64,000 bases of DNA, from positions 1-64,000 of the forward strand of contig JAPJBO010000307.1 of assembly GCA_030068145.1 (NCBI GenBank), read 5' to 3'. Positions 10,547 through 19,445 of the stretch are shown piece after piece; the stretch's first letter is position 1, and each line of letters begins with the position of its first letter. The notes below the pieces were generated by a model, which did no database searches, was not told the DNA's origin, and worked only from the letters and a program-made list of their open reading frames with translations. Source of the stretch: Diplonema papillatum. Lineage: Eukaryota > Euglenozoa > Diplonemea > Diplonemida > Diplonemidae. The translations under genes were made by a program, and so were the position numbers.

Positions 10547-11797
10547 TCACAAGTGCCTCGTCACCTTGCCGGTCTCGAGTGCCCTGGCAAGGTCCACGTC
10601 GCCCCCGGCGTACCGGAGTGTGGTCCTCGAAAGCGTCCCGGGACCGCCCTCCTCCTCGTGCTTCGTCAGCCGATCGATGAGGTGCGGCGACAGCTTGCCG
10701 CTGGTCAGCAACGGCAAGAGGTGCTTCACTGCGCCGCGCTTGATCGAGTGCGCGGTGTACCCCTGCATTTGCACCGACTGACCCCACAGAGAGTCCAACG
10801 CCGACGTCGATAGCCTTGTCAGGGGTGCGAAGGGCGCGCATTTCTTGAACAACATGGCGATCTCCGTCGTCAACGGCCCCTGGATCACCGCGAACCGCGA
10901 CGCCTTGAACGGATCGTGCGTCCGCCCCTTCGGCGTCTGGAACCAGTCCACGATCACCTCCTTCTGCGTCACCAAGAGGAACTGGGCGAACGAAAGATCC
11001 GCCACCTCCGCCCAACGGGATGCCGTCTTCCACGCGACGAGGAGGGCAAGATGGACGGACGGCTGCTGCAGCCTGGCGTAGGACACGAGCTTCTCCTTCT
11101 CGAGCGGCGTCGCTTGGCTGTCCGGGATAGCTGCACCGCCACCGCGCAGGGCCTTGGCCAAAACTCTCAGGGGGTGATTCTCGAACCCCATCGCCCCAAA
11201 CGAGGCCGAGAGGGCCTTGGTGTAGGCCAGCTGTCCCTGGGGCCGAATACCGGTCGCCGCCACAAAAAGACACGCCGAGTCCGCGGTCATACCCAGTCCG
11301 CGTGCCGATGTCCATGCAAGCATCCGCCGCCACAAGTTCCGGCGCTCTTGCGTTGTCGATCGAGCCCACATATCCGCCACAGCCGACGACATCCTCACGC
11401 GTGCCATTTCCAAAGAAACCGCACTCTCCTTGGTTTGACCTGTACGGCTCGTACCTCCAGACGTGATGAGGCGATACACTGCTCGGCCTATCTCCGACGA
11501 AGGGATCAGTTCCAACGGCGGCGTGCCGGAAGTCGACAGTAGGGAGGGGTTGGATCGGATGCGCTTGGGTGGTTGGGTCGGTGTTGGTCGACGCGTCGAC
11601 GAATCTTTTGTGTGTGCCGACGGGGGACGAGGTTGCATTCGGCGCACTGCCACGACAGCCGGCGGGGGGCGAAGCCGGGGTCGATATACCATTAGGGGTG
11701 TTGGGGACGGTCGCGACGGGGCGCTTACTGCCCTTGGAGAGAACCTCATAAACGATTGGGGAGGTTCTGGGCAGGGCGGCTTTGGAACTGGCGTCAT
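10547..11797 (-). CDS. tyrosine recombinase of the retroelement
   Basis: 416 residues from the ATG at 11797. The N-terminal ~100 residues are Pro/Arg/Ser-rich and look disordered. The catalytic half has the expected order: box I Arg in WKTASRWAEV (about residue 261), box II in TAHSIKRGAV (His about 350), and the nucleophile Tyr in TLRYAGG (about 396). The position three after the His is Lys with Arg next to it, a departure from plain HxxR. The enzyme would join the DNA copy to target DNA without a target-site duplication, in agreement with the insertion joint. The gene sits upstream of RT and is overlapped in full by the extended RT frame. No in-frame stop breaks it. Confidence 0.85.
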   Translation of the reverse strand: MTPVPKPPCPEPPQSFMRFSPRAVSAPSRPSPTPLMVYRPRLRPPPAVVAVRRMQPRPPSAHTKDSSTRRPTPTQPPKRIRSNPSLLSTSGTPPLELIPSSEIGRAVYRLITSGGTSRTGQTKESAVSLEMARVRMSSAVADMWARSTTQERRNLWRRMLAWTSARGLGMTADSACLFVAATGIRPQGQLAYTKALSASFGAMGFENHPLRVLAKALRGGGAAIPDSQATPLEKEKLVSYARLQQPSVHLALLVAWKTASRWAEVADLSFAQFLLVTQKEVIVDWFQTPKGRTHDPFKASRFAVIQGPLTTEIAMLFKKCAPFAPLTRLSTSALDSLWGQSVQMQGYTAHSIKRGAVKHLLPLLTSGKLSPHLIDRLTKHEEEGGPGTLSRTTLRYAGGDVDLARALETGKVTRHL

Positions 11798-11821
11798 CAA
11801 AACGGGCCGGGGGTCGGCCAG

Positions 11822-12106
11822 TCATTTTCCCCCGGCCTTGGCGTTTCCCGTCCGCGGCTTAAACGCCATCTTTTTGGCGGGGCCGTGTTTCTCCTTCCTG
11901 GAGTCGAGAACCGCCTCGGCCTTGTCGAGGGCGTCTTCCGCCTGGGTCCCTATCTGCCGGAGCAGGTCGCGCCGGCTGTGTCCCTTCTCGACGTAGAGGC
12001 GTTGCATCCTCACGGCCGTCAGGAGGTCGTTGCCCAACCTCAATTGGTCCGGGCTCTGCAACCAGCCGACCGTTGCCGACACCGAGAGAACCCAGCTCCG
12101 CAACAT
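11822..12106 (-). CDS. small ORF1 (gag position) of the retroelement
   Basis: 94 residues from the ATG at 12106, with a possible non-ATG extension into R1. It has a predicted helical, charged middle (LRLGNDLLTAVRMQRLYVEKG, here shortened by eye to the Leu/Arg-rich stretch) and a basic Lys/Gly-rich tail (KHGPAKKMAFKPRTG). No zinc knuckle is seen. Its TGA stop overlaps the next ATG (11825) as ATGA, an arrangement that favours coupled termination-reinitiation. Position suggests a nucleic-acid-binding Gag-like product; no family is recognised. Confidence 0.5.
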   Translation of the reverse strand: MLRSWVLSVSATVGWLQSPDQLRLGNDLLTAVRMQRLYVEKGHSRRDLLRQIGTQAEDALDKAEAVLDSRKEKHGPAKKMAFKPRTGNAKAGGK

Positions 12107-12133
12107 GTTGAAGTTAGACTCCAAAAGTTCGCC

Positions 12134-12235
12134 AAAAACTTGAATTTCTCTTTGAACCAACCACACCCTGAAGGCTGTGTTAAGTTCTCTAATCGACTTT
12201 TTCGTGGTGCATCAACTCCCTCAGTGAAACTGTGA
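12134..12235 (-). repeat. upstream terminal repeat R1
   Basis: Near-identical to 8611-8708 (ACTTGAATTTCTCTTTGAAC through CTCCCTCAGTGAAACTGTGA). It forms the 5' end of the element in coding direction and abuts the minisatellite. Confidence 0.85.
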
Positions 12236-12704
12236 GACGTCTTCCGGTGGCGTCTCTGGACCCACTCTGGACCCACTCTGGACCCACTCTGGACCCACTC
12301 TGGACCCACTCTGCCCACTGCTTGTGGGCGAAAACGAGGCTCGGGGACGTCTTCCGGTGGCGTCTCTGGACCCACTCTGGACCCACTCTGGACCCACTCT
12401 GGACCCACTCTGGACCCACTCTGGACCCACTCTGGACCCACTCTGGACCCACTCTGCCCACTGCTTGTGGGCGAGAACGAGGCTCGGGGACGTCTTCCGG
12501 TGGCGTCTCTGGTACCACTCTGCCCATAGCTTGTGGGCAAGAACGAGGCTCGGGGACGTCTTCCGGTGGCGTCTCTGGTACCACTCTGCCCATAGCTTGT
12601 GGGCGAGAACGAGGCTCGGGGACGTCTTCCGGTGGCGTCTCTGGACCCACTCTGCCCACTGCTTGTGGGCGAGAACGAGGCTCGGGGACGTCTTCCGGTG
12701 GCGT
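12236..12704. repeat. 11-bp minisatellite (right block)
   Basis: A continuation of the 4535-8404 array: the first spacer is completed from CGTCTTCC, followed by the same 11-mers and hairpin spacers. Two spacers carry GGTACC in place of GGACCC, showing local divergence. The array ends at CCGGTGGCGT. Confidence 0.95.
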
Positions 12705-13174
12705 AAGGGTTGGTTAGAACCAGCTTAGCAGTTCCGCAACCTTGTGCAGCAGTCCGGCCCAGGGAACCACCAAGAACTGCTATGTCGCATGTTTCACCGT
12801 CGGCACATGAAGCGTGACCTTTCCAGTGACAGGTAGATACAAAAGGGTAGCTAAAAGACGAGGGGGACAGACAACCTGGATGTTGAGGAGGTTGCGTACC
12901 ACCAAGCGAATGACGGGTTCGTAGCAAATGGAGTTCGGCGAAAATGATGTGCGGCGTGTGGGTCTTTTCAACGACCCCGAATGTGAATTTGCTAAGCACA
13001 AGAGTGCCAAAGGCTTTGTCCCAACGACAGTGTCTTTCCTCGCGTTACCTTCCTGTTACGGTCAAAACCAGGGTTTCAAAGACACCATGAGTCACAACGC
13101 AGGTTGAAAAGTTGGAAAGGGGAGGTTCTTCAGGCACCACACGGTACACACACCCACACACTCACACAACCGAC
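12705..13174. other. spacer and 5' leader of GH5 gene 1
   Basis: No gene is seen in 12705-13089. From about 13090 (CAACGCAGGTTGAAAAGTTGG) the sequence matches the leader of GH5 gene 2 at 19695, so this leader is part of the duplicated unit. It contains a CA-rich stretch (ACACACACCCACACACTC) just before the ATG. No clear TATA element was identified. Confidence 0.5.
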
Positions 13175-15277
13175 ATGGCACCTGCCATGCGACTTTGCCT
13201 GCTGGCTGCCGCGGTGGTGGTGCAGGTCAATGCACAATGCGCGTTGCCAAGTGGCCTTAGTGGTAACACTCCTGACAAGAACAATCGAAACTTCGTGAAT
13301 TGCCACGGTCGGTTGCGGCTCTCCGGCATTCGAATGGTCGATGAGTCCGGCAACTACGTGCAGCTGCAGGGGATGAGCAGCCACGGGTTGCACTGGTACC
13401 CGCAGTGCTACAGCAAGGATTCGATTCAGTTTTTGGTCGAGCACTGGGGAATCAACGTCTTCCGCGCGTCGATGTATGTCGGGGAAGGTGGTTACGCCAC
13501 GGATCCGTCCGTGAAGAACAAGTTGAAGGACGTCGTGCAGTGGTGCAAAGAGCTGGGCATCTACGTGATCATCGACTGGCACATGCTCTCACCTGGCAAC
13601 CCGCTGGACCCTGTGTACTCCGGCGCGTCCGCTTTCTTTGCAGAGGTTTCGAACCAGTACCAGAACGACCCGAATGTGCTGTATGAGATCTGCAACGAGC
13701 CCAACTACGTGGACTGGGCTACGGTGAAGAGGTACGCCGATGGCATCATCAACACGATCAGAGCGAATGACCCGAACGGGTTGATTCTTGTCGGGACGCC
13801 GACGTGGAGCCAAGAGATTGATAAACCGGCGTCGAACCCTGTAGCCAAGGCGTTCAACGTGATGTACGTCTTCCACTTCTACGCTTGCTCGCACGCTTCG
13901 CTGCTGAACCGCGTGAAGCAATACGCGAGCCAGATCCCCATTTTCGTTACCGAATGGGGTGTGACAGAAGCTAGCGGTACCACTGGGAACTGCTTGGATA
14001 CTTCGATGCAGTTCCTCAGCACGTTCGCTCAGTATGGAATCAGTTGGGTGCAGTGGAACTACGCAGACAAAGACGAAGGATCGGCTGCGTTGACGCCGGG
14101 ATCCTGCGCAAGTCGCAACTGGGACTCGACGAAGTGTACGGGATACTTCATCAAGAACTACATCAAGCAGAACGCTCAGACGTGTGCGGCCGGCCCCTCT
14201 CCTCCTGCTCCGGTGCCGGTGACCAACAGCCCTTCGTCAACACAGACGTGCAGCGACGTGTGGGACTTGCAAACCTGCTACGGCACCGATTGTTGGTCGT
14301 GCGGCCAGAGGATCGAATATCTGCAAACGACAGGCATGACGGAGGCGGAGGCGAAGCAACAGATTGGGGCCGGCGAGTTCCCGTCGATCTGTGGTCCGTG
14401 TGCGTCTGGTCCTTCAACCCCACCAACGCCTGCAACGCCTGTGCCTGTACCTACGCCGGTACCGACGCCCGTGCCTGTGCCTACACCTCGCCCGTCTTCA
14501 CAGACGTGCAGTGACGTGTGGGACTTGCAAACCTGCTACGGTACCGATTGTTGGTCGTGTGGCCAAAGGATCGAATATCTGCAAACAGAAGGCATGGCAG
14601 AGGCGGAGGCGAAGCAGCAGATCGGTGCCGTCGAATTCCCTTCCATCTGCGGTCCGTGTGCGTCTGGTTCTTCAACCCCACCAACGCCTCCGATGCCTAC
14701 ACCTATGCCTACACCTATGCCTACACCTAGGCCTACGCCCAGGCCTACACCTATGCCTACACCTCGCCCGTCACCACCGGCTTCAGGGGGCACTGCGTGC
14801 CTGCTTGTGTGGGATTCGCCCGCGTGTTCAGGTACAAGCTGCCTGAGTTGTGGTGCGAGGATCAACAGCCTGCAAGGGAGGGGCTTGACCGCTACTCAGG
14901 CCAGGCAGCAAATCGCCAACGACTTTCCTTCCGTCTGCGGTGCGTGCGCGCCGGTGTGCAGCGACGTGTGGAACTCGGAAACCTGCTACGGCACCGATTG
15001 CTGGTCGTGCGGCCAGAGGATCGAATACATGCGAACGTTAGGTATGACGGAGGCACAGGCGAAGCAACAGATCGGTGCCGTCGAATTCCCGTCCATCTGC
15101 GGTCCATGCGCAGTGTCGTGCGACTCTGCCTGGACAACCATCGCGTGCAGAGGCAACGAGTGCTACTCTTGCGGGTCGCGCATTGAGTGGATGAAGCAGA
15201 ACGGGTATTCAAACTCGGAATCCCGCCGGTTGGTAGCCGCCGACTTCCCGTCCGAGTGCGGGCCTTGCGCAGTTTAA
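13175..15277 (+). CDS. secreted GH5 endoglucanase with five Cys-rich modules, copy 1
   Basis: 700 residues. The ATG at 13175 is chosen because it starts a signal peptide (MAPAMRLCLLAAAVVVQVNA, cut near residue 20). A GH5 domain (about 50-335, closest in feel to subfamily 2) follows, with LQGMSSHGLHWY, IIDWHML, the acid/base Glu175 in EICNEPN and the nucleophile Glu260 in FVTEWG. It should hydrolyse internal beta-1,4-glucan bonds outside the cell. Five ~50-residue modules (359-409, 445-495, 542-591, 595-645, 649-699) each show C-x3-W-x4-C-x-G-x2-C-x2-CG-x-RI and end FP-x2-CG-x-C. They are joined by Pro/Thr linkers made of PTP and MPTP repeats. Carbohydrate binding by these modules is inferred from architecture only. 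No intron is needed. Confidence 0.9.
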   Translation: MAPAMRLCLLAAAVVVQVNAQCALPSGLSGNTPDKNNRNFVNCHGRLRLSGIRMVDESGNYVQLQGMSSHGLHWYPQCYSKDSIQFLVEHWGINVFRASMYVGEGGYATDPSVKNKLKDVVQWCKELGIYVIIDWHMLSPGNPLDPVYSGASAFFAEVSNQYQNDPNVLYEICNEPNYVDWATVKRYADGIINTIRANDPNGLILVGTPTWSQEIDKPASNPVAKAFNVMYVFHFYACSHASLLNRVKQYASQIPIFVTEWGVTEASGTTGNCLDTSMQFLSTFAQYGISWVQWNYADKDEGSAALTPGSCASRNWDSTKCTGYFIKNYIKQNAQTCAAGPSPPAPVPVTNSPSSTQTCSDVWDLQTCYGTDCWSCGQRIEYLQTTGMTEAEAKQQIGAGEFPSICGPCASGPSTPPTPATPVPVPTPVPTPVPVPTPRPSSQTCSDVWDLQTCYGTDCWSCGQRIEYLQTEGMAEAEAKQQIGAVEFPSICGPCASGSSTPPTPPMPTPMPTPMPTPRPTPRPTPMPTPRPSPPASGGTACLLVWDSPACSGTSCLSCGARINSLQGRGLTATQARQQIANDFPSVCGACAPVCSDVWNSETCYGTDCWSCGQRIEYMRTLGMTEAQAKQQIGAVEFPSICGPCAVSCDSAWTTIACRGNECYSCGSRIEWMKQNGYSNSESRRLVAADFPSECGPCAV

Positions 15278-16261
15278 GCGGCGTTTTCCGTCGAAAAGGT
15301 GTGGCAGCTGCTGTAGCAGCTCACCGAGACCACAGCAGCCGGAAAGTGTCTCCTCTTTGCGGGCGCATCTTTTCAGTACTAACAACCTTCGGGTAGCCCT
15401 TCAATGCATTGCGCAGGCTAAAAAGATGCCGGCAGCGTGTTTTGGGGTTGATCAGAATTCCTTACCTGAATACCCTTCCTAGCCTGAACATGACACGGGG
15501 TAAATACAAGGGGGAAAACGATCGTGACTCGAAGTGCCTTGTCGAAATGGAAGGACCCGAACCATGCCCACCTTTGCGACGATAGCTACGTCCTTGCTGA
15601 CGACATCTGTCCTCAAGGCGGCGCACCCACCCGCCAGAGCGCCCGCTGCAGCATCAACTCCGGTGCCGCCACTCACTGTAGCAGAGCCGCACCCGGCAGC
15701 GCGCCTCCGGAGCGACTTACGCCCGCCGGAGCAGCGCGAAGAGAAGTGAGGAGACCGGAAACTCCCCGGAGAGATGGTCCCTGCACTCTAACTCGTCTCT
15801 CTCTCTCTCTCTGTCCTCAATGAGGGCCCTCTTTTCAAAAGCCTCTGGGCAAAACCCCGTTTTCACATTTCTTCTGTGTTCTTCTCACTTGGGAGTGCCG
15901 TGGGAGCCGAACTGACTTGTCCCGATCGGGTACTACGGTATCTGATCGTGTGGAGCCAACGTCGCTTTTCGATTAAAGAAGACATTCTTGCCGAATTATT
16001 TTCGCAAGAAGTTCGTCTTCCTGCGGGCGTACCTCGTATTATCGTCTCGCCCCCGTCTTGCCCCCCCTCAATTGCTGACCAATTTGGCATAGCAGGGTTG
16101 AAGAAAGCCATCAAGCTAGCACAAAACGAACCCCACGGTGTCAGAGCCAAGCGACGTGACAAGGCACAGCGTCTCCCACACGAGAATGACGGTCGACTTG
16201 CACCCCTCAATCTCTATATCCCGAGTCGTGTGTTCCCTTCTTTATTATGAATCTCGAATTC
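15278..16261. other. repeat-bearing spacer after GH5 gene 1
   Basis: 15395-15533 is a diverged S repeat (GGCAGCGTGTTTT...). 15705-15812 is repeat P copy 2. 15930-16030 (AAGAAGACATTCTTGCCGAA...) recurs at 25106-25195. An open frame at 15876-16250 resembles no known protein and overlaps that repeat, so it is not called as a gene. Confidence 0.5.
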
Positions 16262-16490
16262 TTTCCTTTTTTTGTATAAGCACCTTGCTTTGTAAAGGGG
16301 GGGTCGAATAAGAACAGTTATTTGACACACGTCTGGTTGTTTAAAAACACTGCCACTATTTGATCCTGCTACCGTTCGGCTACCCGGAACTTTTTTTAGT
16401 ATTCGACAATTCGAATAATAGCACAGGTGTTATTACACGACCCCCCCTTAGGAGATACTGGAGGAAGCTGCCCGTTGAACAATCTCAAGA
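16262..16490 (+). repeat. repeat H split by a MITE
   Basis: TTTTTTGTATAAGCACC and CTTTGTA precede the insert, and AGGAGATACTGGAGGAAGCTGC continues after it. The insert at 16297-16447 accounts for the gap relative to the intact copy at 2418. Confidence 0.65.
16297..16447. mobile_element. 151-bp MITE with G-run ends (GGGGGGTCGAATAA)
   Basis: Ends are GGGGGGGTCGAATAA on the left and the C-run complement with CGAATAATA on the right. A second copy in opposite orientation lies at 57865-58018. Both copies contain TAGCCGAACGGTAGCAGGAT. There is no coding capacity. It is inserted in repeat H. Confidence 0.7.
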
Positions 16491-17357
16491 AGCGACCCTT
16501 CCGGAGTTACCCAGCGAGATGCGGCATAGTGGGTCACTCACCAGCATGCCGGTGACACCCCACTGGTGCAACAAGAATCAGGGCAGGGAGAACCTGCGGC
16601 GGTGAAGTAACGAAGTTCATCCGAGTGTCCGATGAAACCCCTTGTCAATACCACCCAACGACTGTGCTGCGTGCGAAATGTCGGACGCTAGCGTCTGTCA
16701 AGAGCATGCGTGACTCAGCCGAGTTTTAAAGGTAAGATGAGAGGCATCGGCCCACTCTGTCAAAGGACCCTACCACCGTCTCTACCAACAAGAATCCAAA
16801 TCTCAATGGAGGAATGCTGTAGCCCACACGAAACACAGGCAAATCTGGGTTTAGTGCCGAGCGAAAGCGTTCAACATTATCTTCAATTGACGCAAGACTG
16901 CGCCCCCAATACGAACGAACGACGGAGAAAGGCCATCGATGGCAAAATGGAACGAATGCATCAAACCCGACGCATTTCTTCGTTTTTGGAGCAAACCCCC
17001 TTGTCGTGTTTAAGATAACAACGGTGGCGCTCTGGCCGCAGGCGCGAGTGCCTTCGAGGGGGCTAAGACCCACGGGTTGGGGCACGACGCGACCACAGTG
17101 CTCCGCTCCGCCCGAATGGAGAAGAAGCGAAGAATAAGAACACCCTCTTTTATCTGTCTGTTTCAAGAGCTTGCGACTCAGCTGTTCTTGCTCATTTCGC
17201 AAGAAGAGCCCCGCTTTCAAACAACCTGCCTGTTTTCTTGTTACTGGTTCGTACGTCTGTTGCTGGCGATCTTGACAGGACTGTTGCGGTGTCGACAAGA
17301 TTATCGATCGTAACAACCGCACGGTGAGTGTTCTCTTTTGAATAAGTACCTACCCCC
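16491..17357. other. spacer with H fragments
   Basis: 16505-16580 and 16810-16885 match parts of repeat H (GCATGCCGGTGACACCCCAC; GCTGTAGCCCACACGAAACA). ORFs in 16710-17322 are short, on both strands, and unrecognised. Nothing else seen. Confidence 0.45.
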
Positions 17358-17558
17358 CCCCGTGTTAGTGTCGCCTCTGTTTAGCCCTTGTCAGTGTCGC
17401 CTTTTTGCCTGAAAACGCGAGGCGACACTAACACGGGAAGACGGTTCTCAGTAGGGTTCCCTGTATTTGCATGAAGAATGTCTCCTCACCAACGGCTTCC
17501 CGTGTTAGTGTCGCCTTTTAGGATAAGGTGCCTTTAGGTAGACACTAACACGGGTACA
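17358..17558. mobile_element. MITE with CCCGTGTTAGTGTCGCCT ends, copy 1
   Basis: Two palindromic blocks (17358-17440 and 17500-17556) start CCCGTGTTAGTGTCGCCT and end with its complement. Between them lies GTAGGGTTCCCTGTATTTGCAT, which corresponds to a stretch in the larger copy at 21983-22325. Non-coding. Confidence 0.65.
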
Positions 17559-19171
17559 TGCTTTGTAGAAAGACACGCACAAGTACACGTACTGCCACTA
17601 CATCAGATACGATACGCACACTAACATACTACACCTTAAAGGAACCTTTACGACAATGGTCACCCGGAGACTATAAATCCCCGGATCCCTAAAGCGAACT
17701 TGCACTCTAAAGAACTCGGAGAGTCCGAAGAGGCCGACGCGAAGCACAGGTGAATCTGATTTTAGTGCTGGGCGTAAGCGTTCAACGCGTACGGCAGGGA
17801 ACATTTCCGGAACAGCGATACCCATCCGGTCAGAAGCAGCCCCCCTCCAGAGGTTTGAATGCTGTGTACACACCCGAGAAGAGCATGCATTATCATTTTT
17901 CATCATCATTGACCAGTTGAATGCTGATGGCCCGTTGTTTCGCGTTTCAGTGCAAGCCCTAACACCGGAAATGTTCAAAGTATCAGTGTTTTCTCCGACC
18001 CTTCACTTGAACGGTCGTACGGTCCTCTACCTCAAATGAGTTGCCTGAGCTCGTTTCAGCCCCGTTTTTTAGTACTAACAATCTTGCGGGTTGCCCTTCA
18101 ATGTATTGGGCAGGCTAAAAAGACGTAGGCAGCGTGTTTTGGCGGTTGATCAGAATTCCTTACCTGAATATACACAGGGTAAATACAAGTGGGAAAACGA
18201 TCACCCGGCACGCATAAACAAAACGAAGCGTCTGTCTTTTTATGCTTGCTTGTCTTTATCAAAAAAGTGTCGGATGGCAGCGTGCTGTGTTAAATCACTC
18301 AAAACAGGGTTTACACACGTACGCACAAACAAAAAATATGCCAGCTGTGCCTGCCCTAGAACAACTGGACCTACCGAACGTAGATTGGGATACCATCCCA
18401 GTCGTACTATATCCGGCGAGCCGTGTATGCGTGTAGCCGCACCTGAGTACGAACCAGAATCAAGCTGATGTTCTGCCTGCGTATGCCCAGTCTCCAGCGG
18501 GTCCATGCGGAGTGCTTCCACATTGAGCATCCCGCCAGCCCGACGGAGCGGGGGCGAAGCAGGCACATTCCCGCCACTCTTCTTTTCCAAAACTACGCAT
18601 TTCTTCCCTCGCACCTTATACTTCCATATTCCCATTTCATTATGGCGGCCACCTGTGCGTGCTCAGCAGGCCTCGACGCTGATTGGATCCTCGTGGACGT
18701 TCGTCCCCGTATCGCACTTGGCGTCGACGCCTGCTTGGGCAACCAACACATCGCTCTACGGCTCCCTCTCCTTTTGACACTCCATTGCGCGCGTACTGTT
18801 CGGGTGCCACATTTGTTTTGCCTTCTCGCGTTGGTTCCATCAGACGAGGATGGAGGCGGTCGGGGGCAACACGGCGACACGAGGAACAGAACAACAGCAG
18901 GTGAAGTGAACCGCACTGTGCCAGTAATCGAGGAACGGCGCTGCAGTTTTTGCTTTCGGTGTGTTTTCTGACCCCACATCTTCTCCCGCTGACAGGCTGT
19001 CCGTTACTCGAGCGCAGCGCGATTTGTAACGCAAATTGTACCTGCGTACTCGCAGCGGGGTTTCAACATCTCATATCAAAATCATCAACATTGGGGCCTG
19101 ACCTTGGAGGCCAGGATACGATACGACACGCGATTGACAGGACAGAAACACGCGGGCACACGATGCAGTGC
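17559..19171. other. spacer with S repeat
   Basis: 17740-17790 is an H fragment (GTGCTGGGCGTAAGCGTTCAA). 18061-18222 is a diverged S repeat (GGCAGCGTGTTTTGGCGG...CACCCGGCACGC). ORFs at 18468-18971 overlap on both strands and show no domain. No gene is supported. Confidence 0.45.
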
Positions 19172-19445
19172 AGGAGTTTCTGCTCTTCGTATTGTCTGAC
19201 GAGAACTGCCTAGAAGAAAGGGATACGTCAGAACACGTAACTGATAGCACTAGCGCAAGTGAATGTTGAGTGACTGCCTTAACCCGGGGAAACGAGCTTG
19301 GGCGAGGTCACCTTCCATCCACAAACTTGAATCTTTCAGGCAAAACCCCGTTTTCACATTTCTTTGAACCAACCACACCCCGAAGGCTGTGTGAAGCTCT
19401 CTAATCGACTTTCGTGGTGCATCAACTCCCTCAGTGAACTGTGAA
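19172..19445 (-). mobile_element. deletion derivative of the tyrosine-recombinase element
   Basis: 19172-19313 matches R2 (one 42-bp subrepeat instead of two). It is followed by TTCCATCCAC, which in the full element is internal sequence just beyond R2, and then by R1 (19323-19445) with a 25-bp insertion. It starts GAGTTTCTGC and ends ACTGTGA exactly like the full element. All ORFs are missing. It is therefore an internally deleted, non-autonomous copy rather than a clean solo recombinant. Confidence 0.75.

Larger units (their letters stand above)
8403..12235 (-). mobile_element. tyrosine-recombinase retroelement (VIPER/TATE-like order)
   Basis: A complete 3.8-kb element. In coding direction it reads R1 (12235-12134), ORF1, tyrosine recombinase, reverse transcriptase/RNase H, R2 (8897-8709), R1' (8708-8611), R2' (8591-8403). 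Split direct repeats of this kind are known from tyrosine-recombinase retrotransposons (PAT, Ngaro, VIPER). Recombinase ahead of RT is the gene order described for VIPER/TATE, whereas DIRS has RT first. The element sits inside one spacer of the 11-bp array: the left flank ends CTCGGGGA and the right flank resumes (GA)CGTCTTCC. Only a shared GA lies at the joint and there is no longer target duplication, as expected for recombinase-mediated insertion. ORFs are intact, so it may be recent. Confidence 0.85.

Noticed and set aside
10568..11542. Plus-strand ORFs over the retroelement
   Set aside because: Antisense shadows of recombinase and RT, which carry the recognisable motifs.
4535..12704. CRISPR-like pattern of repeats and spacers
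   Set aside because: Both the 11-mer blocks and the ~55-bp spacers are themselves repeated, spacers are not unique, and no cas gene exists; the context is eukaryotic.
13130..13582. 150-codon minus-strand ORF over the GH5 gene (also at 19735-20187)
   Set aside because: Shadow of the GH5 coding strand; it is duplicated only because the gene is.
13405..14514. Plus-strand alternative frames within GH5
   Set aside because: Overlap the clear enzyme frame with catalytic motifs; composition-driven.
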